Assembly (NCBI RefSeq): GCF_000004195.4
Contig: NC_030677.2
Coordinates: 173,712,019-173,776,018 of the forward strand
DNA length: 64,000 bases
Direction: 5' to 3'
Source: Xenopus tropicalis
Taxonomy: Eukaryota > Chordata > Amphibia > Anura > Pipidae
Part shown: positions 54,783 through 64,000 of the stretch, in pieces
Layout: each line of letters begins with the position of its first letter
How positions within the stretch are numbered: position 1 is the first letter of the stretch
Made by a program: the position numbers and the translations under genes
Notes under the pieces: generated by a model
Seen by the model: only the letters and a program-made list of their open reading frames with translations
Database searches by the model: none
What the model was told of the DNA's origin: nothing

Positions 54783-56042
54783 GTAAGTGTATATCCCCTT
54801 TGAGAAAGTTTTGGCCAAATAACCCTTATTTTAGGTTAAAAAAAAGCGGGGAAATAGTTAGATGATGCCCCCCAGACTAGCGGATGTTGCTCCTCTCACT
54901 GATTTTAGTGAATTTGGACAAATTTCCCCTAAAATGGGCTTTGGAGGTGCCTTTGATTGTAGCGCTGGTTGGGAGAAACAGAGCCAGGATTTGGGAGTTA
55001 TGCAGGGCTGTCAGCAAATATACACTTTGTTTTCCACTGGGGCCCCTATAAAAAGGTAACATTTGGGGACCCCTGTGCCACACCATAAAATACTTTATTT
55101 TTGTTCTGACAGGCTCCTTAGAGTTTTGCCCCTCTGCCCCAGGTATCTGCCCTGCTCTATGTACCAACCGTAACATGTAACTGAATTAAATGGAATACTG
55201 GTGGGGGCAGTATTGAATAAAATAATGTTTACTTGCTACAGTTACCCAGTAATACAGCCCTATGGCCTAGTTGCCCCTTGAACACTTACTGCCCATATGT
55301 CATATTCATTCATTTATTGACTCAGTTAAATTTTTTTCCTTTCAGAACCACTGAAAAAGAAGAAAAGGCAAGAGAGCGTTTTGGGGGGTGGGTCGAGAGC
55401 ATTTTGGGGGGTGAGTCGAGAGCGTTTGGGGGTGGGTCGAGAGCGTTTTGGGGGGTGGGTCGAGAGCGTTTGGGGGGTGGGTCGAGAGCGTTTTGGGGGG
55501 TGGGTCGAGAGCGTTTTGGGGGGTGGGTCGAGAGCGTTAGGGGGGTGGGTCGAGAGCGTTTGGGGGGTGGGTCGAGAGCGTTTTGGGGGGTGGGTCGAGA
55601 GCATTTGGGGGGTGGGTCGAGAGCGTTTTGGGGGGGTGGGTCGAGAGTGTTTGGGGGGTGGGTCGAGAGTGTTTGGGGGGTGGGTCGAGAGCGTTAGGGG
55701 GGGTGGGTCGAGAGCGTTTTGGAGGGTGGGTCAAGAGCACACTGGGGGTGGGTCAAAAAAAGTAAAGGAAGCTCCTGCTGCCGATCAAAAGGATGAGGAG
55801 GCACCTTCTGGAATGCCCAACCCCCAATTGACTATTAAGACCAATAAATCCTGTTTCCAATAAACCTGTCTCTGTGTATTTCTTGAATCCCGATAGTGAA
55901 CACTGAGGGGAGGGGGGCTCCTGTGCCTCATTCTGCTAAAGGTGACTGGCCAATTGTATGTGACGGGTAATATTATTACAGCAGCACTGCTCAAAAACAA
56001 TCCTGCATGTTGGGGTAATATAATTACCATACATTCAGTAAG
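54783..56042 (+). repeat. gene-like repeat unit, copy B
   Basis: It has a donor GTAAGT at 54783, an intron-like stretch of 563 bp, an acceptor TTTTTTTCCTTTCAG ending at 55345, then an exon start whose reading frame gives PLKKKKRQ before the minisatellite. After the array comes GGGSKKVKEAPAADQKDEEA then PSGMPNPQLTIKTNKSCFQ and a stop; AATAAA lies at 55859-55864. Homology with copy A ends at CAGTAAG (56042). No protein family recognised. A fourth, short copy of the 3' end is at 60640-60826. Confidence 0.65.
55375..55750 (+). repeat. G-rich minisatellite, array B
   Basis: About 16 units of 21-24 bp, same consensus as arrays A and C but with different unit order and variants (GCGTTAGGGGGG, GAGTGTTTGGGG). 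The array has been rearranged since duplication. Confidence 0.95.
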
Positions 56043-57284
56043 TTACCTCTGAGGGGGGTACTTTTGTTTTAACTATATGTGACTGCCTAAGTAGTGATCG
56101 AATGGTACTTAGTGGCAGCAGATGTGACTGAGATGTGAGCAACTGCTTAATACAGAGCCAGCAATACACCTGAGGGCTAGAAGGACATAGGGGAGAAGAG
56201 TGTTTTACTGGTAACCTGACTTCCTTTTCCTTAGTGAGACAGGGATAGAGGTGAGGCTGAGCCCACCTGACGTTACATTGCTAGGTTAGTTCAATTGCTC
56301 CCCTAAGATTCTGCAATAATAGGTCCACTTAGGATCAGTGTCTCGGAGCAGGGTTTTTAACCTTGTGGGATTTCTGTTTGGTGTCTGGTATATTGTACTG
56401 AATGGCTATTTTTAATGTAGAGTGTAGACTATTAAAAGTTATATTTTATAGTATTATATATTTGTTTATGAAGAATGAAAATGAGAACAAAAGTGTCAAA
56501 GCATTATCAGAAACATGAAGTTTTATGAATGGTTTGAGAAATGATCACAGTTGGCCCCATTAGTTGTACATTTTAAGAGCTATAAAATAAAGAATTTACG
56601 AAGAAGTAAGGGTCCATTATATTTGGTCACAGTTCATATGTCGTTTTCATGGTTTTGTAATAATAGACACTAAGTTTGGTCAGTTTGGTTGCTATGGGTT
56701 ACTGCTCCTGGGCAAATGTAGTGCCTTATATTACATATGGAGGTTTGTGTGCAGCCAGCATGAGTCTAAGTCCCATGATGTTGGCCAGACTGGACATAAT
56801 AAATATAAATATGGCCTCCTGCAAAAGGAAAGTACTGGAGTATCTTCAGAAAATCTTCAGCTCTTCAACTTAATGGCTGTCAATTGCCAACATGTGATAC
56901 ATCTGCAATTTTATTTATTTAATTTGAATGGAATCATATTGCTCTTTAATTATAGGCTAATGTCAAATCTTGATTAACATACTTTTTGGAAAATCCAGCT
57001 CAAGACATTTGTAGGAAAGCTCTGATCAGTTCCCATGGAGTTTTAATTTATCCTATATACGTTCTGGTCACTTTGGGGCAATAATATTTGTTTCCCAGGA
57101 CACACTGTTATCACTGTCACCCTTTTTTCATTTTTATCATCTGTCTTTCCCACAGCATGAGCCAGGGTGGTGGTAACAATAAAATAAGGTGTTAGAAATC
57201 AAAAATATGAAATGGTTTCTACATTAGCCTGACTTGCCATGGCTAGTAGAAAGCACTTATATTTGCCTATTTGTGTCTGTAAGT
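56043..57284. other. unassigned DNA
   Basis: Nothing recognised. Confidence 0.4.
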
Positions 57285-57515
57285 TACCGTCCCATATAGA
57301 TTGTAAGCTCTATGGGGCAGGGACCTCCATCCTCTTGTGTCTTTGACTCTTAACTTACTTCAACTGTATCTTGTAATTATTTGTATTTATTGTTATGCTT
57401 TGTATTTATCTATTATTATCTTAATAACCCCCTGTTTGTATTAATCTATTCTAATGTACAGTGCTGCGTACATAAGTAGCGCTTTATGAATAAAGACATA
57501 CATACATACATACAA
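57285..57515 (+). mobile_element. LINE 3'-end fragment (L2/CR1-like) with (CATA)n tail
   Basis: TAGATTGTAAGCTCTATGGG, GCAGGGACCTCC, CAGTGCTGCGTACATAAGTA, GCGCTTTATGAATAAAG, then a CATA repeat. Sense orientation of the tail seen inverted at 5193-5390. Confidence 0.75.
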
Positions 57516-58719
57516 GCAGCACAGTATGCATCAGAACATTATTGCCTTCCTGGAATAAAGTCTCAGGGCATTAATGCTGATGCCGCAGGTGATGTACAGT
57601 TTGCCATGGTGCATATTTATTGGCAACACACGGCAGTGCATAGATCAAAGGTAAGAAAGGGTTATTACATACAGTAGAATTAAATGACACATACAAGGTT
57701 AACCATTTGTGCAAATTAAGCCTTCGACGCCACCGGCAGAAATTACTCTGTGAAGGTATTGAGCACATCTAACATTGCCAAACTACTTTAAAATGTCTAA
57801 TGTTACTTTACAAGCTCCCCATGCCCTCTAAAGATCCTCTGTTACTGATGATATAACCCCCAAGCATTTCTTAGCTCTGAATTACTAAAATCCATTATTT
57901 TCCATAATTTCTATTAACATAGACACTCCCATGTGTGATCTGGGAAAGTGTCAGACAGAAAGGCAAGCTTCTTTTCTACTTTAGCATTCCTCCAGAGGGG
58001 CATCAACTATCCCAAAATGTACTAGTGTTTAACTATAGAATCGATCAATATATTCAGATTGCTTTTAGATTTTTTTTTGCAGACTTTAGTATTTTTGACA
58101 CTGTGTATTTTCTTGCTACAGAGGAGGCGGACCTTACAACTATTGGGGAACCCAGGAGGTATGGTGGGCACAGTGGGACACAAAATGTTTTATTCTCAAA
58201 ATTTAGGGGGGCCCTAAAATGAATTTGCTGTGGGGCCCAGTAACTTCTAGTTACAACACTGGGAGAATCTGACAAAATGTGTGTCTATGTGTGGCTACGT
58301 ATATTTGTGTGTTTGTGCTATTGATTCCTCTCTACAGCAGAAAACATGGTAGAGAAGCCTTATGCCTCCAAGTTACACAGCAAGCACTTTTTCTATGTCT
58401 ACTTAGCAGATTAATTTAGCTATAGTTGACTTTAAAATACCTTTGACCTAGTTGCCGAACAGAGCGATATTTGCTGTGAGCGCTAAGGGTTCTCAATAAT
58501 GGAACTTCAAGGAAATCCACACAAAATCAATACAGGTTATAATTGAAGAAAGGGACTGTGTTTAGGATCTGTTTAATTTATGTCTTGTTTCTGTTGCTAT
58601 ATTTCTGCACAGGCAGAGAACCCATTTTCAATTTTCAGCTTTCAAAAAACATTAATATCTGAATAGACGCTGCACTTACATATTTATAACCCAAGAATCA
58701 GAAAAAAATAAACTGTGGA
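57516..58719. other. unassigned DNA
   Basis: 58120-58262 (GGGGGGCCCTAAAATG, GGGGCCCAGTAACTTC) is probably a MITE fragment. Nothing coding recognised. Confidence 0.35.
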
Positions 58720-58870
58720 AAGTATACAGTATCTAGTGAAGATAAGTGTAGAGTAACTGGACTCTGAGTGTTCTTTAAAGTGTGTCACCACTCATCCAAG
58801 CAGCTTCTTTGGTTCAACTTCAACTCAAGCCTATGAATAAGAGACCAACAGGCACGAAATGCATTGAGCT
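58720..58870. mobile_element. foldback MITE, left part
   Basis: TATCTAGTGAAGATAAG, GTAACTGGACT and CACTCATCCAAGCAGCTTCT match 44739-44840. The matching right part (ATATATCATGACTTGAATGA) lies at 59905-59945, so LINE and LTR pieces sit between the two halves. Confidence 0.55.
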
Positions 58871-58989
58871 TTTTTCATTTTTCACATATTTTCCTTATTG
58901 TTCAACTACCAATTCTTCAGTGATAGGGAACCAACATCCAATCACAATAGTTCTATTGAACTTATTCAGGTAGATGTTGGCTGAAGTCC

Positions 58990-59177
58990 AGTTCCTTTAG
59001 ACTTAACAGAGCGCCGGTAAGGCCCCATCTAGAATATGGAGTACAGTTTTGGTCTCCAGTTATCAAAAGGGACTATTTATTGAATTGGAGAGGGTCCAGA
59101 GAATGGCAACTAAACTGGTAAAGGGTAAGGAATGTCTCAGTTATAAAGAAAGACTTTCCAAGTTAGGGTTGTTTACT
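58990..59177 (+). mobile_element. LINE C-terminal ORF fragment, sense
   Basis: Translates in pieces to [31 protein letters not shown] then SYKERLSKLGLF, the C-terminal region of a CR1/L2-type reverse-transcriptase ORF. It is broken at 59178 by LTR sequence. Confidence 0.75.
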
Positions 59178-59452
59178 GTCAGAACCTGCATGTACTCGAA
59201 CTCTGGACTGTATGTTAGGCAGGTTCTGCATTACCTCACTGAGCCACTGGAGACATTGGGCATCCAGCCCTAAACATTATGTTAACCCCTCTTCGCTTCT
59301 TTGTTCAGGCTCACCTCCTCCTGCCTCAGTAAGCCCAGGTGGTTGCAATTGGACAATTAACGGGCTTTATAAGCATGTTAAAAGCAACCCCTGGTGGCTT
59401 ATTCATTAAGCCTTTTTGAGATCCAGTGACCTTACCGGCCAGATTCCTGCCT
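59178..59452 (+). mobile_element. LTR fragment, same family as 19341-20022
   Basis: TGTCAGAACCTGC.. and AGGCAGGTTCTGCATTACCT match the inverse of 19762-20022 at high identity, including the TATA-like GCTTTATAAG. Only the U3 end and about 275 bp are present, and no target duplication is visible. Confidence 0.75.
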
Positions 59453-59566
59453 TTTTCCAATGAGAGTTGTGAAGTTTGGAATTCCCTCCCTCAACCAGTT
59501 GTACTGGCTGATACATTAGAAAGCTTCAAGAAGGGGTTAGATGGCTTTTTAGCAAGTGAGGAATTG
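59453..59566 (+). mobile_element. LINE ORF end, sense
   Basis: [20 protein letters not shown] then [12 protein letters not shown] is the extreme C terminus of the same LINE ORF type. About 60 residues expected between this and the piece ending at 59177 are missing. Confidence 0.7.
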
Positions 59567-59770
59567 ATCCCCCTTATATATTTATACAGAGTTATTATAT
59601 CACCCCTTAAGTGCCTCTTCTCCAGTGTAAATAACCATAATTTGGCCAGTCTTTCTTCATAACTGAGGCTTTCCATACCCTTTACCAGCTTAGTTGCCCT
59701 TCTCTGGACCCTCTCTAACTCAATAATGTCTGTTTGAGCACTGGGGACCAAAACTGAATGGTATATTCTA
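59567..59770 (-). mobile_element. LINE ORF fragment, inverted
   Basis: The minus strand reads [20 protein letters not shown] then [20 protein letters not shown] and [15 protein letters not shown]. It covers the same protein region as 58990-59177 but in opposite orientation. It is followed on the plus strand by a LINE 3' tail-like piece (59775-59900). Confidence 0.75.
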
Positions 59771-59945
59771 GATGGGCGATAGCTCTTAGAACAAGTTGAT
59801 CCAGGGACTGGTCCGATGGTACATTGTGGTACATTGTGGAGTCAGAAAGGATTTTTTTCTTTTATCAACCTAACTTACTATGTTACTTACTATGTTATCT
59901 TCGCTAGAGACTATATATCATGACTTGAATGAATGAAAACCTTCA

Positions 59946-60405
59946 TTGACCTGTGAAAAGTATGTTGAAGAGTAGATTTTAGATCCAGTTTCTGAAAGTT
60001 TCATTGTAAAGATCCATTAGTTTCTGGTTCTCAGTATTCTCTTCTACCACAATTTAGATTTAGTTTTATGAGAACCTATTCTGTTTTAGATTTCCCCATA
60101 GACTTCAAAACAATTAAAATGTGATAAACGAAGAGATAAGCTTTTATAACCAAATTGAATGTAGGCTAATATTTATTAAAGACAAACCTGCTTATCTGAT
60201 CAGTCACCAACCACCATGTTATTTTAAACATTTGAATTCTTCTCTACATAGTGAGTCAATAAATGGCAAATCGCATCCAACTCTGCATAATATATTTTAT
60301 GAGCTTCTGTCAGTTTAAGGTGAATGGGAAACTGAAATGGCAGTAATTTCCAAATTTGCATTTCATATCTGCCTTTAGTGTATGAGCCACTGAATCAAAG
60401 CCTTC
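59946..60405. other. unassigned DNA
   Basis: Nothing recognised. Confidence 0.4.
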
Positions 60406-60413
60406 TATATGCA

Positions 60414-60619
60414 CAGGGTCAGACTGGGAAAAACATGGTGGGCCACCAACCCGATCTCTACTGGTGCTCCCACTGCCCGCAAGCATTCCCCTCCTGATGC
60501 TGCTAAGGTAACAGTAAAGTATACGTGCTCAGGGGAGGAGGTTGGGTGGTCAGCGGGGGTCTCTTGGGGGGGGTGCGGGGGGCGGCCCAATTGGGCTCTG
60601 TACCCCCAGTCTGACCCTG
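60414..60619. mobile_element. hAT MITE (CAGGGTCAGACTGG family), 206 bp
   Basis: Tips CAGGGTCAGACTGG and CCAGTCTGACCCTG (the inner base differs slightly). Target duplication TATATGCA (60406-60413) / CATATGCA (60620-60627), 7 of 8. Confidence 0.85.
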
Positions 60620-60639
60620 CATATGCATCCCAGAACTGC

Positions 60640-60826
60640 CACTGTGCCTTCCATATGCATCCTAGAACAGGCACAGATGCCCCCAATTTACTATAAATAC
60701 CAAATAATCCTGTGCTCGCGTGTTTCCAATAAACCTGTCTCTGTGTATTTCTTGAATCCCTATGTTGAACACTGAGGGGAGGGGGGCTCTTGTGCCTCAT
60801 TCTGCTAAAGGTGACTGGCCAATTGT
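60640..60826 (+). repeat. gene-like repeat unit, 3' end only (copy D)
   Basis: Matches copies A and B in GCCCCCAATTTACTAT, CAATAAACCTGTCTCTGTG and ACACTGAGGGGAGGGGGGCT through GACTGGCCAATTG. It has no minisatellite and a 10-bp insertion before AATAAA. It shows the unit is a dispersed family rather than only a local duplication. Confidence 0.75.
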
Positions 60827-60829
60827 TAA

Positions 60830-61364
60830 TGATGGATGGAAACAAAGCTGTAAAGGTTACAGAAAATGTGTCCCCCCCCACATATCCCTTATGCAAGTAT
60901 CGTGCATTGATTAACTTACAGACTGATTCCCTTTGTTCGAATAAAGTTGTTAGAGGCTATTGATTTCTGAAACCTTGCATTTATATATTTTCATGGAATG
61001 CCTACATTGCATGCTGCGACTATAAACATTTTAGAAAAAAGGGACGGATAAACATTACAGAATGTTGGCATTTTGCAGACATTAAGACAGCATGAATAAA
61101 ACAATATGTGACTGATTGGATGTGTTGGGATCAATTATGATACAAAATAATATCAATAATGCAACATGATTGTCATTTATTCTTTCATAATGTATGTGGA
61201 TAGAATTGTGAATGCACCAAGGATAGATTATTTGCCAGCGAATATATAGATCAGATGCAGGATATGCTAAAGAGCTAGAGAAAATTGCCATTTTGTACAC
61301 AAAATTATTTTATAAATAAAACAGAATATCTAACTGATTATACAGAGAGATTGGTTTCAGCAGA
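60830..61364. other. unassigned AT-rich DNA
   Basis: Nothing recognised. Confidence 0.4.
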
Positions 61365-61366
61365 TA

Positions 61367-62228
61367 CACTGGATATAAAAAGTCTAAACACCTCTGCAAA
61401 ATGGCAGGTTTTTGCTAAAAAAAACAAAACAAATCCTGTCAGAACTAATTTCACCTTTATTGTAAATATATAATCTATACAAAGCAGAAACAGTTTAGTG
61501 AAAAAGGGAAAAAAAACCATACAAAAACCTGGTTGCATTAATGTGCACACCCACTAAACTTGATTGAAGCACCTTTTGAGTTTATTACAGCACTCAGTCT
61601 TTTGGGTTAGTATCAGTTTGGCAAATCTGGAATAGGTCATTTTTGCCCACTCCTCCCAGAAACAAGTTCCCAGATCTGTCAAATTGTAAGGGCATCTCAT
61701 GGGCACAGCTCTCTTGAGGTCACCCCCACAGATTTTCAATTGGATTAAGGTCTGGGCTCTGGCTGAACCATTCCAGAACATTGATCCTCCTCCAGTGAAG
61801 CCATCTTTGTTGATTTAGATGTATGCTTTGGGTTGTTGTCATGCTGAGAGATGAAGTTCCTAGCAGATGCTTGAAGGTTTTTTAAGAAAAATAGACTGAT
61901 ACTTGGAGCTATTCATGATTCCATCCACCTTGACTAAAGCACCAGTTCCAGCTGATGAAAAATAGCCCTAACACATGATGCTGCCCCCGCCATGCTTCTC
62001 TGTAGGTAGGGTGTTCTTGTGATGATGTGCTGTGTTTTATTTTTGCCCCTAACATACCTTCAACCTTGGTCAGACAATAATACATTTTTCCACATGGTTG
62101 TGGGAGACTGGGTATTAGTGATGAGCAATTTTTTTCGGCAGGCATGCCGAAAAAGGATTTATCTTAGTTTTTTTTTTTAAACAAAACCTGCCATTTTGCA
62201 GGGTTGTGTAGACTTTTTATATCCAGTG
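61367..62228 (-). mobile_element. decayed Tc1-like transposon, 862 bp
   Basis: Tips CACTGGATATAAAAAGTCTA and TAGACTTTTTATATCCAGTG are perfect inverses, with TA on both sides (61365-61366, 62229-62230). The arms include GCAAAATGGCAGGTTTTTG and its inverse. The minus strand holds pieces of a Tc1 transposase: DLKRAVPMRCPYNLTDLGTC..EEWAKMTYSRFAKLILT near 61570-61730 and earlier parts near 61900-62100, with stops and frame changes. The N-terminal half is missing; a hAT MITE fragment (TAGTGATGAGCAAT, 62116) lies at the break. It is a different family from 40154-41744. Confidence 0.85.
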
Positions 62229-62230
62229 TA

Positions 62231-63020
62231 TATCAATAATGCAATACCTATTTTCTTAATGTTATCATTAAATGGAACGGACTCCTTAAATTTCATAGGG
62301 TGAATTGGTTGCATCTAGTTTTCACTATGGTAGAGTCAGGCTTGGCTTTATTCCATGTAGTACTGCCTGTGTAACACTATATGAAATCTATAGACTCTTT
62401 CCTTTAAAGAAGTTCAGCTTTGATCAGAATACATTAAAGAGATACTCTCCTCACATCTAATATATCCCCCTCATCTTTATATAATTTTGCTTTGTTTCTT
62501 TAAATAATGATGTTATGATATTACTTTCTGCAGCAACAATTGTTTTGTTCCCCTTACTTGACTGTAGTCTACTTGTTGCAACAACAGCTCTTCCCATATG
62601 TTGGGATCCCAATGCCCTTGCTCACTGCCAATTGCTTATCATTCAGTAGAACTGAAAACACACTGTCTATTACACATTGTAGCACATCAGGGCATGTTTC
62701 TCAGGAATAACAGCAGTGAGCAAATTTCCCTCACTAGCAACCACTTCACATTTAGCAGAAAAAAGAAATTGAAAAGTCATAGCAATTGATTACCAAGTAG
62801 AATTTACTGGTCATCTGTTTGAAAGCAGACATCTTTGGTTAGTTACTATAAGTTACAAGACCAATGCAAACATTGCAACTTTCAGTTACAAAAATCTAAA
62901 ATGCAGGAGCTTGCAAACTTATTGATAAGGGGTTCAACAACTCCATCATTAGGCTGAATCTCATCACAAAAAAAATGTATCACTAATTCTAATATACAAA
63001 GAGAGGGAAAAAAACACTTT
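62231..63020. other. unassigned AT-rich DNA
   Basis: Nothing recognised. Confidence 0.4.
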
Positions 63021-63131
63021 GGGGCAGATTTCTAAAAGGTGTAGCCCTGATGGATTCCCAGGAATTCAAATTTCATGTAATTAATTAACACTTTCCTAAA
63101 GCTCTTGTTCCTGCAGTCATAAATCTGCCCC
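63021..63131. mobile_element. small Harbinger-like MITE, 111 bp
   Basis: Tips GGGGCAGATTTCTAAA and CATAAATCTGCCCC, same as 13365-13581. Confidence 0.65.
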
Positions 63132-63172
63132 AATATTTTCCAATAGTATAGCAAATTTAGATCACAAAAAAA

Positions 63173-63504
63173 TACAGGTATAGGATCCGTTATCCGGAAA
63201 CCCGTTATCCAAAAAGCTCCAAATTACAGAAAGCCTGTCTCCCATAGACTCTATTTTAATCAAATAATTCAGATTTTTAAAATTGATTCCCTTTTTCTCT
63301 GTAATAATAAAACAGTACCATGTATTTGATTCCAACTAAGATATAATTAATCCTTATTGAATGCAAAACAATCCTATTGGGTTTAATTTATATTTTAATG
63401 ATTTTTTAATAGACTTAAGGTATGGAGATCTAAACTACAGAAAGACCCCTTATCCGGCAAACCCTTGGTCCCGAGCATTCTGGATAATGGGTCCTATACC
63501 TGTA
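63173..63504 (+). mobile_element. mariner-like MITE (TA-CAGGTATGGG family), copy 9
   Basis: Full length, TACAGGTATAGGATCCGTTA to TCCTATACCTGTA, with both tips nearly perfect. Closest to copy 1 in its internal sequence. Confidence 0.85.
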
Positions 63505-64000
63505 CTGGAATTCTACCTGAAACAGAAGCCAGACTACCTCTCAAGCCTAAGCATCAACCACTTTTCATGCCATGGGTTGCAAGAGAGCACTAACTTCATA
63601 TTCCAAAGGCTAAAAGCAGGATCAAGCAATTATTTTTACTTTGCACTCCACAGAAAATATTTACAGTTGTCAGCTGAGAAAAATATGATTTTGCCAAGAG
63701 TAGAGCTGTGCTCATAGGGAAGCAGCTGGACAGCTGAACCAGTCAGTGGCATATCCTGAGTCCCTGCCAGGCATTGTGTAGACTGAATGGAAGTCTGAAA
63801 TGGTATTATCTGGGAAATTACAGCATTACGCTATTACATGTGAAAAGTAATACAAGCTGCTTTCTTTCTGTTCATTGTTGACTAAGCATTTACGAGTCCA
63901 AGAATAAAATGTCAAATGTTATATACAGCTTCATCAAATGCTTTAGATTTTGCAATGGAAAATAGACTCCAGGGGCATTTGTGGAAATATTTTTCTTGCT
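63505..64000. other. unassigned DNA
   Basis: The open frame running out of the MITE to 63717 has no recognisable domain. Confidence 0.4.

Noticed and set aside
54783..55345. Calling copy B a functional host gene
   Set aside because: The upstream exon has no confirmed start, the exon frame is broken by the array, and related 3' ends occur at least four times in the window, so a repeat family is the safer reading.
1..64000. tRNA, rRNA or other structured RNA genes
   Set aside because: I saw no tRNA A/B-box cloverleaf or rRNA-like segment. The strong hairpins found are MITE palindromes.

Overview
The window is vertebrate, gene-poor and repeat-dense, and almost certainly from a Xenopus frog (X. 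tropicalis or X. laevis; I cannot decide which). The evidence is the repeat set: T2-type MITEs with TTAA ends and TTAAAGGA tips, hAT MITEs with TAGTGATGAGCGAAT or TAGGGATGCA tips and 8-bp target duplications, a mariner-like MITE (TA + CAGGTATGGG tip) present nine times, PIF/Harbinger-type elements with 'GGGGCnnATTTACTAA' tips, CR1/L2-type LINE fragments, and Tc1 elements. I find no exon of a host protein-coding gene and no tRNA or rRNA. The only nearly intact coding gene is the transposase of a Tc1-like element.

Layout. 1-19 kb: mostly unassigned AT-rich DNA with scattered MITEs (best defined at 1101-1255, 4600-4929, 7424-8165, 10856-11128, 14112-14396) and an antisense LINE at 2.24-2.96 kb that carries a hAT insertion. 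19.3-20.9 kb: a solo LTR with a perfect 5-bp target duplication, then a LINE 3' end, then a T2 MITE. 23.3-25.7 kb: MITE remnants, a possible second LTR, and a 464-bp palindromic MITE. 27-32 kb: a nested Harbinger/mariner pair, and possible conserved noncoding DNA at 27.8-28.4 kb. 32-33.5 kb: a LINE endonuclease fragment joined to the first of three related minisatellite segments (copy C). 36.2-37.1 kb: a T2 element followed by a pure (TAA)n array. 40.15-41.75 kb: the Tc1 element. 42.2-48.8 kb: T2, foldback and mariner-like MITEs and a LINE reverse-transcriptase fragment.

48.8-56 kb is the most unusual part. Two long copies (A, 48.77-50.33 kb; B, 54.78-56.04 kb) of a gene-like repeat flank a pile of nested elements. 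The unit has a splice donor (copy B only), an intron-like segment, an acceptor, a terminal exon with a KKKKR motif, and a stop codon fused to AATAAA. In copies A, B and C the exon holds a G-rich 21-23 bp minisatellite. Inside copy A's 3' flank is a 2,162-bp Harbinger-type element whose insertion is shown by an empty site in copy C. Inside that is a second Harbinger-type element with a 281-codon frame built from a 21-bp coding minisatellite and a coiled-coil tail. Next to it is a 932-bp element with a 6-bp target duplication, an 18-bp minisatellite and a roughly 100-bp-arm palindrome centred on TGACGTCA.

56-64 kb: further LINE, LTR and MITE fragments, including a scrambled LINE at 59-59.9 kb and a decayed second Tc1 element at 61.4-62.2 kb. 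Family names come from terminal sequences, target duplications and translated motifs read by eye; nothing was searched.
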